This document shows positions 1 through 9,868 of a stretch of DNA of 30,931 nt, one piece after another. This stretch comes from CAYSHJ01 sp964589725 (GTDB lineage: Bacteria; Planctomycetota; Planctomycetia; Planctomycetales; Planctomycetaceae): assembly GCA_964589725.1 (NCBI GenBank), contig CAZPUJ010000089.1, positions 1 to 30,931 of the forward strand, written 5' to 3'. The notes below the pieces were generated by a model that was not told where the DNA came from, did no database searches, and saw only the letters and a list, made by a program, of their open reading frames with translations. The first letter of the stretch is position 1; the number at the start of each line of letters is the position of its first letter. Position numbers and translations under genes: made by a program.

Positions 1-1
1 G

Positions 2-316
2 AAAGCGAATGGCGTCGTGTTCCTGAGCGGCGACATCCATTACGCCGAGATGTCGAAGCTGGACGTCAATGTGCCGTACACACTGTGGGACCTGACCTCC
101 AGCGGTCTCACCGAGGAGTGGCGCGTGCCAACGCCGAACGCGAATCGCGCGAGCGACGTCGTGGCCGACGCCAATTTCGGCTTCATTGACATCGACTGGC
201 AGGGAGCGTCGACGAAACTCACGCTCGGCATCGTCGACGCCGCCGGCAAGACGCGGATGTCCTGGGACATCGCGCTCGCGAGCCTCGCCGGCTCGCCAAG
301 GGGAAGACATGACTGA
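2..316 (+). CDS. PhoD-like phosphatase/phosphodiesterase, C-terminal fragment
   Basis: The reading frame is open from the first bases, so the gene begins upstream of the window; about 104 C-terminal residues remain. The fragment opens with KANGVVFLSGDIHYAEMS. The GDIH motif resembles the last metal-binding segment of the alkaline phosphatase D (PhoD) family, which are exported calcium/iron-dependent phosphodiesterases or phosphomonoesterases; some members act as phospholipase D. The rest (TLWDLTSSGLTEEW, then FGFIDIDW) matches the usual beta-sandwich end of these proteins. The stop overlaps the start of the next gene by 8 bases, which suggests co-transcription. Exact substrate cannot be judged because the N-terminal domain and signal peptide are missing. 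Confidence 0.75.
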   Translation, partial: KANGVVFLSGDIHYAEMSKLDVNVPYTLWDLTSSGLTEEWRVPTPNANRASDVVADANFGFIDIDWQGASTKLTLGIVDAAGKTRMSWDIALASLAGSPRGRHD

Positions 317-2039
317 TGCAGGATCTGCGGGCACGCAACACCGCAATCGTCGACTTCTTCCGATCGGGCTGGTTCTGGTGTTAGCCGGTGCCCTGCTCGC
401 GCACTTCGTGCAGACCGCGGGTGGCATCCGGGTCATGGATGTCCGCTTCATCGGCGCGGGCGGGTCACCAATGAGCGCGCTGCTCTACATGCCACCGGGC
501 GCGACTGCCGTGGCTCCCGCCCCGGGCATTCTCGCGGTGCACGGCTATATCAATTCGCGGGAGACCCAAAGCGGTTTCGCGATCGAGTTCGCCAGGCGCG
601 GCTACGTCGTGCTCGCGCTGGATCAAACCGGCCACGGCTACAGCGCGCCGCCCGCTTTCGCAGGCGGCTTTGGCGGGCCGGATGGCCTCGCCTATCTGCG
701 CAGCCTGGCCTTCGTCGACCGCAACAACATCGGCCTCGAGGGACACAGCATGGGCGGATGGGCCGTGCTGAGCGCCGCGGCCGCATTTCCCGATGATTAC
801 AAGTCGATGGTTCTGGAGGGCTCGAGTACTGGCGCTCCGTTTGCGCCCGAGGGCACGCAGACATTCCCGCGCAATGTCGCGATCGTGTTCAGCCGGTTCG
901 ATGAGTTTTCGCAGCTGATGTGGGGCGTGCCATCGGCGCGCCAGATCGCGCAGAGCCCGAAGCTGTGGAAGGTCTTCGGCGTGGACGCGCCGGTCGAACC
1001 AGGAAAACTATACGGTTCCGTCGAGAACGGTACCGCCCGCATCCTTCGTACGCCCGGCGTCACGCATCCGATGGATCACCTGTCGCCGGAAGCCATCGGC
1101 TACAGCATCGAATGGTTCCAGCGAACGCTGGTCGGCGGCAGGCCGCTGCCCGCGGACGATCAGGTCTGGATCTGGAAGGAGATCGGCACGCTGGTCGCGT
1201 TCATTGGGTTCATCGCACTCCTGCTCGGCACTTTCGACAGGCTGATGACGCTTCCATGGTTCGCGCCGCTCGCCGCAATGCCCGTGCGGGTCAGCGAGCG
1301 CCGCAATGCCCGCTGGTGGATCTCGCTCGTGCTAGGCGCTGCACTGCCGGCGGTGACGTTGCTGCCTTTTTTTGAACTTGCCGAAGCGCACGCACCGGCT
1401 TCGCGCCTGTTCCCCCAGACCCTGACCAACCAGATCGCCGTCTGGGCGGTGCTGAACAGTTTCATCGTGCTCGGATTGTCCCTCCTGCCTGGCGGAGTCC
1501 GGCCGCCTTTCAATTTGCATGTCGGACGGTCGATCGCGATCGCGATATTTACCGTTGCCGTGGGTTACGCCGCGCTTGCGGTGTGCGATTTCCTGTTCGA
1601 CGTCGACTTTCGCTTCTGGGTGCTGGCACTGAAACTGATGAGCCGGCCACAGTGGCTGGCATTCCTCGCGTACCTCGTCCCGTTCACGGGTTTTTTCCTG
1701 CTGACGCTGCGAAGCCTGCATGGCGTCATCACGCGCGCGACGGCGACGCCCGGTGCCCAGTACCTGGCGAGCATCGCGGCCCTGGCAGCCGGTTTCGCCG
1801 TATTCCTGGGGATCCAATACGGCCTGTTATTCATCACCGGCAGCGTGCAGACGTTTTACGACAGCGACGTATTGCGGACTATCATCGCCATCCAGTTCGT
1901 TCCGTTGCTAAGCATCGTTGCGATCATCGCCACATTCACCTGGCGGCGCACAAACAGCTACCTGCCGGGTGCGTTCATATGCGCGCTGTTCGTCACCTGG
2001 TACGTCGTCGCAGGGCAGGCGACTCACGTCGCCGCCTGA
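309..2039 (+). CDS. Alpha/beta hydrolase with C-terminal multi-pass membrane domain
   Basis: A 576-residue protein. A hydrophobic segment at about residues 15-37 should anchor the N-terminus, leaving the hydrolase domain (about 45-300) outside the cytoplasm. The nucleophile elbow is GHSMGG with Ser147, and His253 in GVTHPMDH is the likely catalytic histidine; HGYINS and LDQTGHGYSAP fit the oxyanion and strand regions. From about residue 310 the protein has several strongly hydrophobic stretches (for example LVAFIGFIALLLGTF and FLAYLVPFTGFFLLTL), roughly six helices. The ATG at 309 was chosen because it overlaps the upstream stop and precedes the anchor; an upstream extension in this frame only shadows the previous gene. 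Likely an esterase or lipase-like enzyme; substrate unknown. The role of the membrane domain is not clear to me. Confidence 0.8.
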   Translation: MTDAGSAGTQHRNRRLLPIGLVLVLAGALLAHFVQTAGGIRVMDVRFIGAGGSPMSALLYMPPGATAVAPAPGILAVHGYINSRETQSGFAIEFARRGYVVLALDQTGHGYSAPPAFAGGFGGPDGLAYLRSLAFVDRNNIGLEGHSMGGWAVLSAAAAFPDDYKSMVLEGSSTGAPFAPEGTQTFPRNVAIVFSRFDEFSQLMWGVPSARQIAQSPKLWKVFGVDAPVEPGKLYGSVENGTARILRTPGVTHPMDHLSPEAIGYSIEWFQRTLVGGRPLPADDQVWIWKEIGTLVAFIGFIALLLGTFDRLMTLPWFAPLAAMPVRVSERRNARWWISLVLGAALPAVTLLPFFELAEAHAPASRLFPQTLTNQIAVWAVLNSFIVLGLSLLPGGVRPPFNLHVGRSIAIAIFTVAVGYAALAVCDFLFDVDFRFWVLALKLMSRPQWLAFLAYLVPFTGFFLLTLRSLHGVITRATATPGAQYLASIAALAAGFAVFLGIQYGLLFITGSVQTFYDSDVLRTIIAIQFVPLLSIVAIIATFTWRRTNSYLPGAFICALFVTWYVVAGQATHVAA

Positions 2040-2059
2040 CAAACAGAAGGAAACCAGGC

Positions 2060-2833
2060 GTGGCCGGACTTGAGCGCATCGATGCCATGATCGACAACCC
2101 GTCAGGACTTGCGCCATTGCTGCTGGTCTGCGATCACGCCTCCAATGCGGTCCCCGATACCTTCGGCACACTCGGTCTGGATGCGGCGAAGCTTCAAGAT
2201 CACGTGGCCTGGGACATCGGCGCGTTGGCGCTGGCGCGGCGCCTGGCGGTCGCGCTGGACGCTCCCTTGATCGCCGCCCGAGTCTCGCGCCTGGTGGTGG
2301 ACCCCAATCGCGATCACGATGCGCCCGACCTGATCCCGCTCACAGCGGACGGCGCACCGGTTCCGGGCAATAGCAGTCTGGACGCGCAAGCGCGCGCCGC
2401 GCGCATTCGCGCATACCACGATCCGTTTCACCAGGCGATTGCGGCGCTCTTGACCACGCGGCCCGACATACTCGCGTTGGTCTCTGTGCACAGCTTCACG
2501 CCAGTCTTGATGGGAGTGGCGCGGCCGTGGCATGCCGGCATTCTGCATGGGCCCGATGCGCGGATGGCCGATGCGATGATTGCCGCGCTGACGCGCCACC
2601 CGCTCCTCCACATCGGTCGCAATGAGCCTTATGCGCCTGAACAAGGCGTGTTCCACACCATGGCGCGACACGCTGCGGGACGAGCTTCGGTGATGATTGA
2701 AGTGCGAAACGACCTCATACATGATGAAATTGGCCTGACGCAGTGGGCGCAGCTTCTGTCCGAGGCCGTCAGTGCGGCGCGGCAAGTCCTCGACGGCAAG
2801 AAGAACGATGTCGGCACGATCGGGAGGAAATAG
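2060..2833 (+). CDS. N-formylglutamate amidohydrolase family protein
   Basis: A 257-residue protein of the N-formylglutamate amidohydrolase (HutG-type FGase) family, metal-dependent enzymes that cleave an amide to release glutamate. Visible signatures are CDHASN near the N-terminus, SRLVVDPNRDHDAPDLIP, SVHSFTP and a late MIEVRND. The GTG at 2060 follows a good purine-rich site (AGAAGGAAA); an ATG at 2087 is the alternative and would lose nine residues. It is 15 bases upstream of the glutamine synthetase-like gene. No histidine-degradation genes (hutH, hutU, hutI) are present. The context therefore suggests removal of the glutamyl group from a gamma-glutamyl intermediate rather than histidine breakdown; that substrate switch is inference. 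Confidence 0.82.
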   Translation: MAGLERIDAMIDNPSGLAPLLLVCDHASNAVPDTFGTLGLDAAKLQDHVAWDIGALALARRLAVALDAPLIAARVSRLVVDPNRDHDAPDLIPLTADGAPVPGNSSLDAQARAARIRAYHDPFHQAIAALLTTRPDILALVSVHSFTPVLMGVARPWHAGILHGPDARMADAMIAALTRHPLLHIGRNEPYAPEQGVFHTMARHAAGRASVMIEVRNDLIHDEIGLTQWAQLLSEAVSAARQVLDGKKNDVGTIGRK

Positions 2834-2848
2834 GGTGATGCGCTCTTG

Positions 2849-4219
2849 ATGAACGGGATGCTGACGCTCGACGCACTGAGAAAACTCACTGTCGCCGGCG
2901 AATTAGACACGGTGCTGGTCTGCTTTCCGGACATGCAGGGCCGGCTGATCGGCAAGCGTTTCCAGGCGCAATTCTTTGTCGATGGCGCCTACCAGGAAAC
3001 TCACGCCTGCGATTACCTGCTGGCCAACGACATCGACATGGAGCCGGTGCCGGGCTACGAAGCCTCGAGCTGGCAGCGCGGTTATGGCGACTTCGTGATG
3101 AAGCCGGATTTGTCGACGCTTCGCCTCACGCCCTGGCTGCCGGGCACGGCGCTGGTGCTGTGCGATCTGCAAGATCACCACCACCACAAACCCATCCCGC
3201 ACGCGCCGCGCTCAATTCTGAAGGCACAGCTTGAACGCCTGGACGCATTGGGCATGACCGCCTTCACGGCATCCGAGCTTGAATTCTATTTGTTCGACGA
3301 AAGTTATCGCAGCCTGCGTCAGAAGCACTATCGCGACGCCATCACTGCGGGTGAGTACGCCCAGGATTACCACATCCTGCAGACATCCAAGGAAGAGGGC
3401 GTGATGCGCGCAATGCGCAACGGCCTGCAGAATGCCGGCATACCGGTCGAGAATTCGAAGGGCGAATGGGGCCCCGGCCAGGAAGAACTCAATGTGCGCT
3501 TTGCCGATTCACTCACCATGGCCGACCGCCATGTGATCATGAAGAACGGCATGAAGGAAATTGCCCACCAGCACGACAAGGCAATTACTTTCATGGCCAA
3601 ATGGCGCTACGACCTTGCCGGGTCCTCTTGCCACATTCACATGTCGCTATGGGACAAAGCCGGCAAGGCGGCCCTTTTTCGTGACGCAACGGACAAGCTG
3701 GGCATGTCGGAGATGATGAAGCGGTTTCTGGCGGGGCAGATCAAATACGCTCCCGAACTCACGCTGCTGCTCGCACCCTACATTAATTCCTACAAGCGCT
3801 TCATGGCCGGCACCTTCGCGCCGACGAAACTGGTCTGGAGTGACGATAACCGCACCGCGGGTTTCCGGCTTTGCGGCGGCGGCACCAGCGCGGTGCGGAT
3901 TGAATGCCGCGTTGGCGGCGCCGATCTCAATCCTTACCTCGCGTTCTCGGGCCTGATCGCGGCAGGCCTGAAGGGAGTCGAGGAAAAGCTTGCGCTGTCC
4001 GCGCCGTTCGTCGGCGACGCCTATAGCGAGGGCGAATTGCGCGACATCCCACGGACGCTGCGTGCCGCTATCGCCGCCTTCGATGGCTCGGCCATGTTGC
4101 GCGCGGCGCTTGGCGACAAGGTGGTCGAACATTATGTGCATGCCGCCAATTGGGAGCAGCTCGAATACGACCGGCGCATCACCGATTGGGATTTGATGCG
4201 CGGCTTCGAGCGCTGCTGA
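2849..4219 (+). CDS. Glutamine synthetase-like gamma-glutamyl amide ligase
   Basis: A 456-residue protein with full glutamine synthetase fold signatures: SELEFYLFD, GPGQEELNVRF, HIHMSLW (His262), NSYKRF, DNRTAGFR and RIECR. These cover the metal, ATP and glutamate ligands known from bacterial GlnA. By-eye alignment shows two departures. The GlnA segment DGSS, whose Asp helps bind ammonium, reads EASS here (Glu71), and the Asn before the GSGMH loop is Ala. The end of the active site reads GADLNPYLA in place of the usual DPSANPYLA. Such changes are common in the GS-like ligases that use larger amines (PuuA, IpuC, GlnA4). The ATG at 2849 is preceded by an in-frame TTG. Expected reaction: glutamate + amine + ATP to gamma-glutamylamide. 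Amine identity is inferred only from neighbours. Confidence 0.85.
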   Translation: MNGMLTLDALRKLTVAGELDTVLVCFPDMQGRLIGKRFQAQFFVDGAYQETHACDYLLANDIDMEPVPGYEASSWQRGYGDFVMKPDLSTLRLTPWLPGTALVLCDLQDHHHHKPIPHAPRSILKAQLERLDALGMTAFTASELEFYLFDESYRSLRQKHYRDAITAGEYAQDYHILQTSKEEGVMRAMRNGLQNAGIPVENSKGEWGPGQEELNVRFADSLTMADRHVIMKNGMKEIAHQHDKAITFMAKWRYDLAGSSCHIHMSLWDKAGKAALFRDATDKLGMSEMMKRFLAGQIKYAPELTLLLAPYINSYKRFMAGTFAPTKLVWSDDNRTAGFRLCGGGTSAVRIECRVGGADLNPYLAFSGLIAAGLKGVEEKLALSAPFVGDAYSEGELRDIPRTLRAAIAAFDGSAMLRAALGDKVVEHYVHAANWEQLEYDRRITDWDLMRGFERC

Positions 4220-4226
4220 GGCGATC

Positions 4227-5606
4227 ATGACGACCTTGAGGCTGATCTCTCCGATCGACGGCTCGGTATACGCCGAACGTGAAAGCGCGAGCCCTGAAGC
4301 CGCGAACGCCGCGATCACCGCTGCGCGCGCAGCGCAGAAAATCTGGGCAAAACGCGGGATCGCCGAGCGCACCGCGGCAGTGCAGGATTTTGTCGCCGCC
4401 TTGATTGCGATGAAAGACGAAATGGTCCCCGAGCTCGCCCACATGATGGGCCGGCCCGTCCGCTATGGCGGCGAGTTCGGCGGCGTCAAGGAGCGCGCCG
4501 ATTACATGGCCGGCATCGCCGAGAGTGCGCTCGCGCCGATCGCGGTCGAGGGCAGCGCCGCATTCCGCCGCTTCATCGCCCGTGAGCCGCTCGGCGTGGT
4601 GATGGTGATCGCACCCTGGAACTATCCTTATCTGACCGCCGTCAACACCATCGCGCCCGCGCTCATGGCCGGTAACGCGGTGGTATTGAAGCATTCGACC
4701 CAAACACTGCTGGCGGGTGAGCGGTTCCAGCAGGCGGCCGATGCGTCCGGCCTTCCACGCGGTCTGTTCTGCAATCTGGCCCTGGACCACCGGACTGCCG
4801 AAGCGCTGCTCGGGGCGGGCGCAGTCGATTTCGTCAACTTCACCGGGTCGGTCGGCGGCGGCAAGGCAATTGAACGCGCGGCGGCGGGCAGTTTCACCGG
4901 CGTGGGCCTCGAACTCGGCGGCAAGGATCCGGCGTACGTGTGCGATGACGCCGATGTCGCGCGCGCGGCAGAAACCCTGGTCGACGGCGCGATGTACAAT
5001 TGCGGGCAGTGTTGCTGTGGAATCGAACGCATCTACGTGGCCGAATCCCTATTCGACCGCTTCGTGGACGCAGCCGTCGCGCTTACGGACGCCTACCAGC
5101 TCGGAAATCCGCTTGACCCGCAAACCACGCTCGGGCCGATGGCGCAAACGCGCTTTGCCGATCTCGTGCGCGGCCAGACCGGCGAGGCGGTGCGCGCAGG
5201 CGCCCGTGCGTTAATCGATTCGAAGCGCTTCCCGGCGGACAAGAGCGGCACGCCCTATCTCGCGCCGCAAATACTGGTCGACGTCGATCATTCGATGCGG
5301 GTGATGCGGGAGGAGAGTTTCGGCCCCGTGGTCGGGATCATGAAAGTGAAATCCGATGCGGAGGCGATCGCGCTGATGAACGACAGCGATTATGGCCTCA
5401 CCGCCTCGATCTGGACCAGGGACGTTGATCGCGCCCAGGCCATCGGCGCGCAGGTCGAAACCGGCACGGTTTTCATGAATCGCTGCGACTACCTCGATCC
5501 GGCACTCTGCTGGACCGGCTGCAAGGACACCGGCCGCGGCGGGGCGCTCTCCATCATCGGTTTTCACAATCTGACCCGGCCGAAGTCATATCACTTGAGA
5601 ACCTGA
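4227..5606 (+). CDS. NAD(P)-dependent aldehyde dehydrogenase
   Basis: A 459-residue ALDH-superfamily enzyme. The cofactor-binding motif is seen in VIAPWNYPYLTAVN and NFTGSVGGGKAI. The general base Glu is in GLELGGKDP, and the catalytic cysteine is Cys263 in NCGQCCCG, an unusual run of three cysteines of which the second aligns with the nucleophile. The C-terminus has EESFGPVVGIM and NDSDYGLTASIWT. The gene starts 7 bases after the ligase stop. In this operon it would oxidise the gamma-glutamyl aldehyde to the acid; by family alone it could accept other aldehydes. It is somewhat short for the superfamily (about 480-500), but all core motifs are present. Confidence 0.88.
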   Translation: MTTLRLISPIDGSVYAERESASPEAANAAITAARAAQKIWAKRGIAERTAAVQDFVAALIAMKDEMVPELAHMMGRPVRYGGEFGGVKERADYMAGIAESALAPIAVEGSAAFRRFIAREPLGVVMVIAPWNYPYLTAVNTIAPALMAGNAVVLKHSTQTLLAGERFQQAADASGLPRGLFCNLALDHRTAEALLGAGAVDFVNFTGSVGGGKAIERAAAGSFTGVGLELGGKDPAYVCDDADVARAAETLVDGAMYNCGQCCCGIERIYVAESLFDRFVDAAVALTDAYQLGNPLDPQTTLGPMAQTRFADLVRGQTGEAVRAGARALIDSKRFPADKSGTPYLAPQILVDVDHSMRVMREESFGPVVGIMKVKSDAEAIALMNDSDYGLTASIWTRDVDRAQAIGAQVETGTVFMNRCDYLDPALCWTGCKDTGRGGALSIIGFHNLTRPKSYHLRT

Positions 5607-5610
5607 ACCC

Positions 5611-6774
5611 GTGAGCCTCCCGGTCAACCTCAGCGCAAACTGGAATTACCCGACTACGATCAAGTTCGGCGCCGGGCGCATCAAGGAACTGCCCGATCAC
5701 GTGCTCGCGCTCGGCATGAAGCGTCCGCTGATGGTGACGGACAAGGCGCTCTCCGCGTTGCCAATCACCAGCAATGCGCTGGCGCTGTTACGTGATTCGG
5801 GGCTGGACGCAGCACTCTTCGCCGACGTGCGTTCCAATCCTACGGATGAGAATCTCGAAGCCGGTGTCGCGCAATTTCGCGCCGGCAAGCACGATGGCGT
5901 CATCGCCTTCGGCGGCGGCTCAGGCCTCGATCTTGGCAAGCTCATCGCCTTCATGTCCGGCCAGGCGCGCCGGGTCTGGGACTTCGAAGACATCGGCGAT
6001 TGGTGGACGCGCGCGAACCCGAATGGCATTGCCCCGATCGTCGCCGTGCCAACCACTGCGGGTACCGGCTCTGAAGTTGGCCGCGCGGGCGTTATCACCG
6101 ATGTGAACGCACACGTCAAGAAGGTGATCTTCCATCCCAAGATGATGCCATCGGTGGTGATCTGCGATCCGGAACTCACGATCGGCATGCCAGCGGTGAT
6201 CACGGCGGGCACCGGGCTGGACGCGTTTGCGCATTGCCTGGAGGCCTACTGCGCGCCGACTTATCATCCTCTCGCGGAAGGCATCGCCGTCGAAGGCATG
6301 CGCCTGGTGAAGGAGTATCTGCCGCGCGCTTACCAGACTCCCGGGGACATCGAGGCGCGCGGCCACATGATGAGCGCGGCAGCCATGGGCGCGACGGCGT
6401 TCCAGAAAGGCCTCGGCGCCATTCATGCGCTGAGCCATCCAATTGGCGCCCTCTACGACACCCATCACGGCATGACCAACGCGGTCGTCATGCCGGCGGT
6501 ACTCGAGGCGAACAGAGCCGCCATTGAGCAGAAAATCATCCGGTTGGCGGCATATCTCGGCGTTGCCGGCGGCTTTGACGGCTTCCTGGCCTTGGTACGT
6601 GCCTTGCGTTCGGAACTCCGCGTGCCCGCAAACCTCGTCGAATTCGGCGTGCCGCGCGATGACTTTGACCGTCTGGTTGCCATGTCGCTCGATGACCCTA
6701 CCGCGGGGACCAACCCGCTTCCGCTCACTCGCGAGCTTGCAAGCGCCATGCTTGCAGCGGCATTCGAAGGTTAG
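5611..6774 (+). CDS. Iron-containing alcohol dehydrogenase
   Basis: A 387-residue group III (iron-dependent) alcohol dehydrogenase. Motifs in order: GGGSGLDLGK for NAD(P) binding, PTTAGTGSEVGR, GLDAFAHCLEAY with metal-binding Asp/His, and HALSHPIGALYDTHHGMTN with the two further metal-ligand histidines. The GTG at 5611 lies 4 bases after the aldehyde dehydrogenase stop, and no better ATG exists before the conserved YPTTIKFGAG start. In the proposed pathway it oxidises the hydroxyl end of a gamma-glutamyl amino alcohol to the aldehyde, feeding the enzyme encoded just upstream. It ends only 12 bases from the convergent transporter operon, with no clear terminator hairpin between. Confidence 0.88.
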   Translation: MSLPVNLSANWNYPTTIKFGAGRIKELPDHVLALGMKRPLMVTDKALSALPITSNALALLRDSGLDAALFADVRSNPTDENLEAGVAQFRAGKHDGVIAFGGGSGLDLGKLIAFMSGQARRVWDFEDIGDWWTRANPNGIAPIVAVPTTAGTGSEVGRAGVITDVNAHVKKVIFHPKMMPSVVICDPELTIGMPAVITAGTGLDAFAHCLEAYCAPTYHPLAEGIAVEGMRLVKEYLPRAYQTPGDIEARGHMMSAAAMGATAFQKGLGAIHALSHPIGALYDTHHGMTNAVVMPAVLEANRAAIEQKIIRLAAYLGVAGGFDGFLALVRALRSELRVPANLVEFGVPRDDFDRLVAMSLDDPTAGTNPLPLTRELASAMLAAAFEG

Positions 6775-6786
6775 GGCAGCTGGCGG

Positions 6787-7089
6787 TCAGACGTAGCGGA
6801 ATATCAGCACGGCAACGACCACCGACAACAGCATCGCAGCCCACAGGGCCGTGCCGATGAACGCCAGCCACAGCAGGTGCAGGAACGCCGCTGCCAGCAG
6901 CGAGACGAACAGCCGGTCGCCGCGGGTCGTGTCGATGCGGAGTACGCCGCGGCGCGGATTGCCACCGGGGGAGCGCAACTCCCAGATCGTCATGATGACC
7001 AGCAGTGTGGCGATGACGCCGAAGAAGATGGCGGTCTGCCAGGTCCATGCCATCCAGTCCAGTGCGCCGGGATCCATCGCCGCCTCCAT
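6787..7089 (-). CDS. Small membrane protein of the glycerol ABC transporter (DUF2160 type)
   Basis: A 100-residue hydrophobic protein with about three membrane helices (TAIFFGVIATLLVIMTIW; LFVSLLAAAFLHLLWLAFIG; LWAAMLLSVVVAVLIF) and a short polar stretch with basic residues (SPGGNPRRGVLRIDTTRGDR) after the first helix. It resembles the DUF2160 proteins found beside the permeases in GlpSTPQV-type glycerol transporters. Its ATG shares one base with the stop of the upstream permease, so it is translationally coupled and last in the operon. It may be an accessory transporter subunit; no mechanism is known to me. A longer upstream frame overlaps the permease and is rejected. Confidence 0.7.
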   Translation of the reverse strand: MEAAMDPGALDWMAWTWQTAIFFGVIATLLVIMTIWELRSPGGNPRRGVLRIDTTRGDRLFVSLLAAAFLHLLWLAFIGTALWAAMLLSVVVAVLIFRYV

Positions 7090-7889
7090 CAGACGCGCCC
7101 GAGGGCGAAGCCCTTGGCGATGTAGTTGCGCACGAAATAGATCACGAAGGCGCCGGGAACGATGGTCAATGCTCCCGCCGCGGCCAGCAGGCCCAGTTCG
7201 TAGCCGGAGGTGCTCGCGGTCCGCGTCATCACCGCCGCAATCGGCTTGGCCACAACCGCGGTCAGCGTCTTGGCCAGCAACAGCTCGACCCAGGAGAACA
7301 TGAAGCAGAAGAACGCCGCGACGCCGATGCCGGCGGCGATCGTCGGTATGAAGATGCGGATGAAGAAACGCCAGAACGGATAGCCGTCGACGAAAGCGGT
7401 TTCGTCGAGCTCCTTGGGCACCCCGGACATGAATCCTTCGAGGATCCATACCGCCAGTGGGATGTTGAACAGGCAGTGCGCAAGTGCCACCGCGACATGG
7501 GTGTCAAACACCCCGATGGCCGAATACAGCTGGAAGAACGGCAGCGCGAACACCGCGGGCGGCGCCATCCGGTTGCTGAGCAGCCAGAAAAACAGGTGCT
7601 TGTCCCCCATGAAGCGGTAGCGCGAGAACGCGTACGCCGCGGGCAGTGCCAATGTCACGCTGATCAGCGTGTTCATCAGCACATAGGCCAGTGTATTCAG
7701 GTAGCCCGTGTACCAGGTCGGGTCGGTCAGGATGGTGCGGTAGTTTTCAAGCGTGAATTGGTCGGGCCACAACGTGAACGATCCGAGGATCTCGTTGGTC
7801 GTCTTGAACGACATGTTCAGCAGCCAATAGATCGGCAGCAGCACGAACAGGATGTACAGCGCCGGGAGCAGCCACCGGATCCGCTTCAT
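7089..7889 (-). CDS. glpQ: ABC transporter permease, GlpQ-like (glycerol uptake)
   Basis: A 266-residue inner-membrane permease of the carbohydrate-uptake family 1 (MalG-like) type. The N-terminus is a membrane helix (LLPALYILFVLLPIYWLL), followed by SFKTTNEIL, SRYRFMGD and the EAA loop GVPKELDETAFVDGYPFWRFFIRIFIP, which contacts the ATPase subunits. About six helices are visible. It starts 28 bases after the stop of the partner permease. The glycerol assignment rests on the whole operon composition (two ATPases, two permeases, DUF2160-type protein, large binding protein) plus glpD and glpK in the same window. A different polyol or sugar substrate is possible. This glpQ is the transporter subunit, not the glycerophosphodiesterase of the same name. 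Confidence 0.75.
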   Translation of the reverse strand: MKRIRWLLPALYILFVLLPIYWLLNMSFKTTNEILGSFTLWPDQFTLENYRTILTDPTWYTGYLNTLAYVLMNTLISVTLALPAAYAFSRYRFMGDKHLFFWLLSNRMAPPAVFALPFFQLYSAIGVFDTHVAVALAHCLFNIPLAVWILEGFMSGVPKELDETAFVDGYPFWRFFIRIFIPTIAAGIGVAAFFCFMFSWVELLLAKTLTAVVAKPIAAVMTRTASTSGYELGLLAAAGALTIVPGAFVIYFVRNYIAKGFALGRV

Positions 7890-7917
7890 TGCCGCACCGT
7901 TGCGCGCCGGATTTTCA

Positions 7918-8780
<863 letters not shown>

Positions 8781-8784
<4 letters not shown>

Positions 8785-9860
8785 CCGGGCTCTCCACCCT
8801 GGCGCCATCCATCTGCATACAGGTAAGTAAACGACGGGTCGAATCGCAGGAACGCGCGTTCCGAGGGCAACGGCATGTCCTCGCCCACCAGCAGCCGGAT
8901 TATGGATTGCCCGTGACGCGTTTCCACCACGCGGAATCGTCCTGCGTCCGCTACCTTAGCGACCGTCACCGGGATGCCTGTGCCGGCAAACGAGACAAAT
9001 TCCGGCCGCACGCCGATCTGAAGTTGCGCTCCCGTCGGGACCGCCCCCGGCACAGCCGCCATTTGCACCGCGTGCCCGGCGAATCGCGTCACGCCGCCGT
9101 CAAGTGTCGCCGGCAGCAGGTTCATGCCCGGTGACCCGATGAAGTGGCCTACAAACGTGTGCTGCGGCCTCTCGAACAGATCCACCGGCGTCCCCACCTG
9201 CACCACGACGCCTTCATTCATCACGATGACGCGGTCGGCGAAGGTCAGCGCTTCCGTCTGGTCATGCGTCACGTAGATCATCGTGATGCCGACCCGCCGG
9301 TGCAGTTCCTTCAGCTTGGAACGCAGACGCCACTTCAACTGCGGATCGATCACCGTCAATGGCTCGTCGAACATGATCACGTTGACATCGGAACGCACCA
9401 GACCGCGCCCCAGCGAGATCTTCTGCTTCCCGTCGGCGGTCAATCCGGATGCCCTGCGATCCAGCGAGTCCCCGAGATCGAGCATCGCTGCAATTTCGCG
9501 CACGCGGCGGTCGACCGCATCACCCGTCATGCCGCGATTGCGCAGCGGAAAGGCGAGGTTGTCGTACACGCTCATCGTGTCGTAGACGACCGGGAACTGG
9601 AACACCTGCGCGATGTCACGCGCATCGGGGGCGAGCGCAGTGACGTCCCGATCATCGAACCACACCGACCCTTCACTCGGCTTCAGCAGTCCGGAAATGA
9701 TGTTCAGGAGTGTGGTCTTGCCGCAGCCGGAGGGTCCTAACAGCGCGTTGGCGCTGCCGTCATCGAATGTCAGCTCAAGTCGCTTCAACGCCCAGTCGGA
9801 TTCCGACGCCGGGTCGGGCCGGTAACTGTGCCGAAGATTCTTCAGGCTGATGCGCGCCAT
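8781..9860 (-). CDS. glpT: ABC transporter ATP-binding protein, GlpT-like, degenerate signature
   Basis: A 359-residue ATPase. Walker A is GPSGCGKTT, the Q-loop is QVFQFPVVYDTMSVYDN, Walker B is VIMFDEPL and the switch His is in YVTHDQ. The usual LSGGQ signature is replaced by LTADGKQKISLGRGLVR, as I recall for the GlpT subunit of rhizobial glycerol transporters. The C-terminal part (about 240-359) is a MalK-type regulatory domain. The start lies 8 bases after the previous ATPase stop. The two ATPases probably form an asymmetric heterodimer. Here glpT means the ABC ATPase, not the glycerol-3-phosphate antiporter. Confidence 0.78.
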
Positions 9861-9868
9861 CTGGATTC

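Noticed and set aside
6775..6786. Possible terminator between the convergent alcohol dehydrogenase and transporter operon
   Set aside because: Only 12 bases and no stable stem or T-tract.
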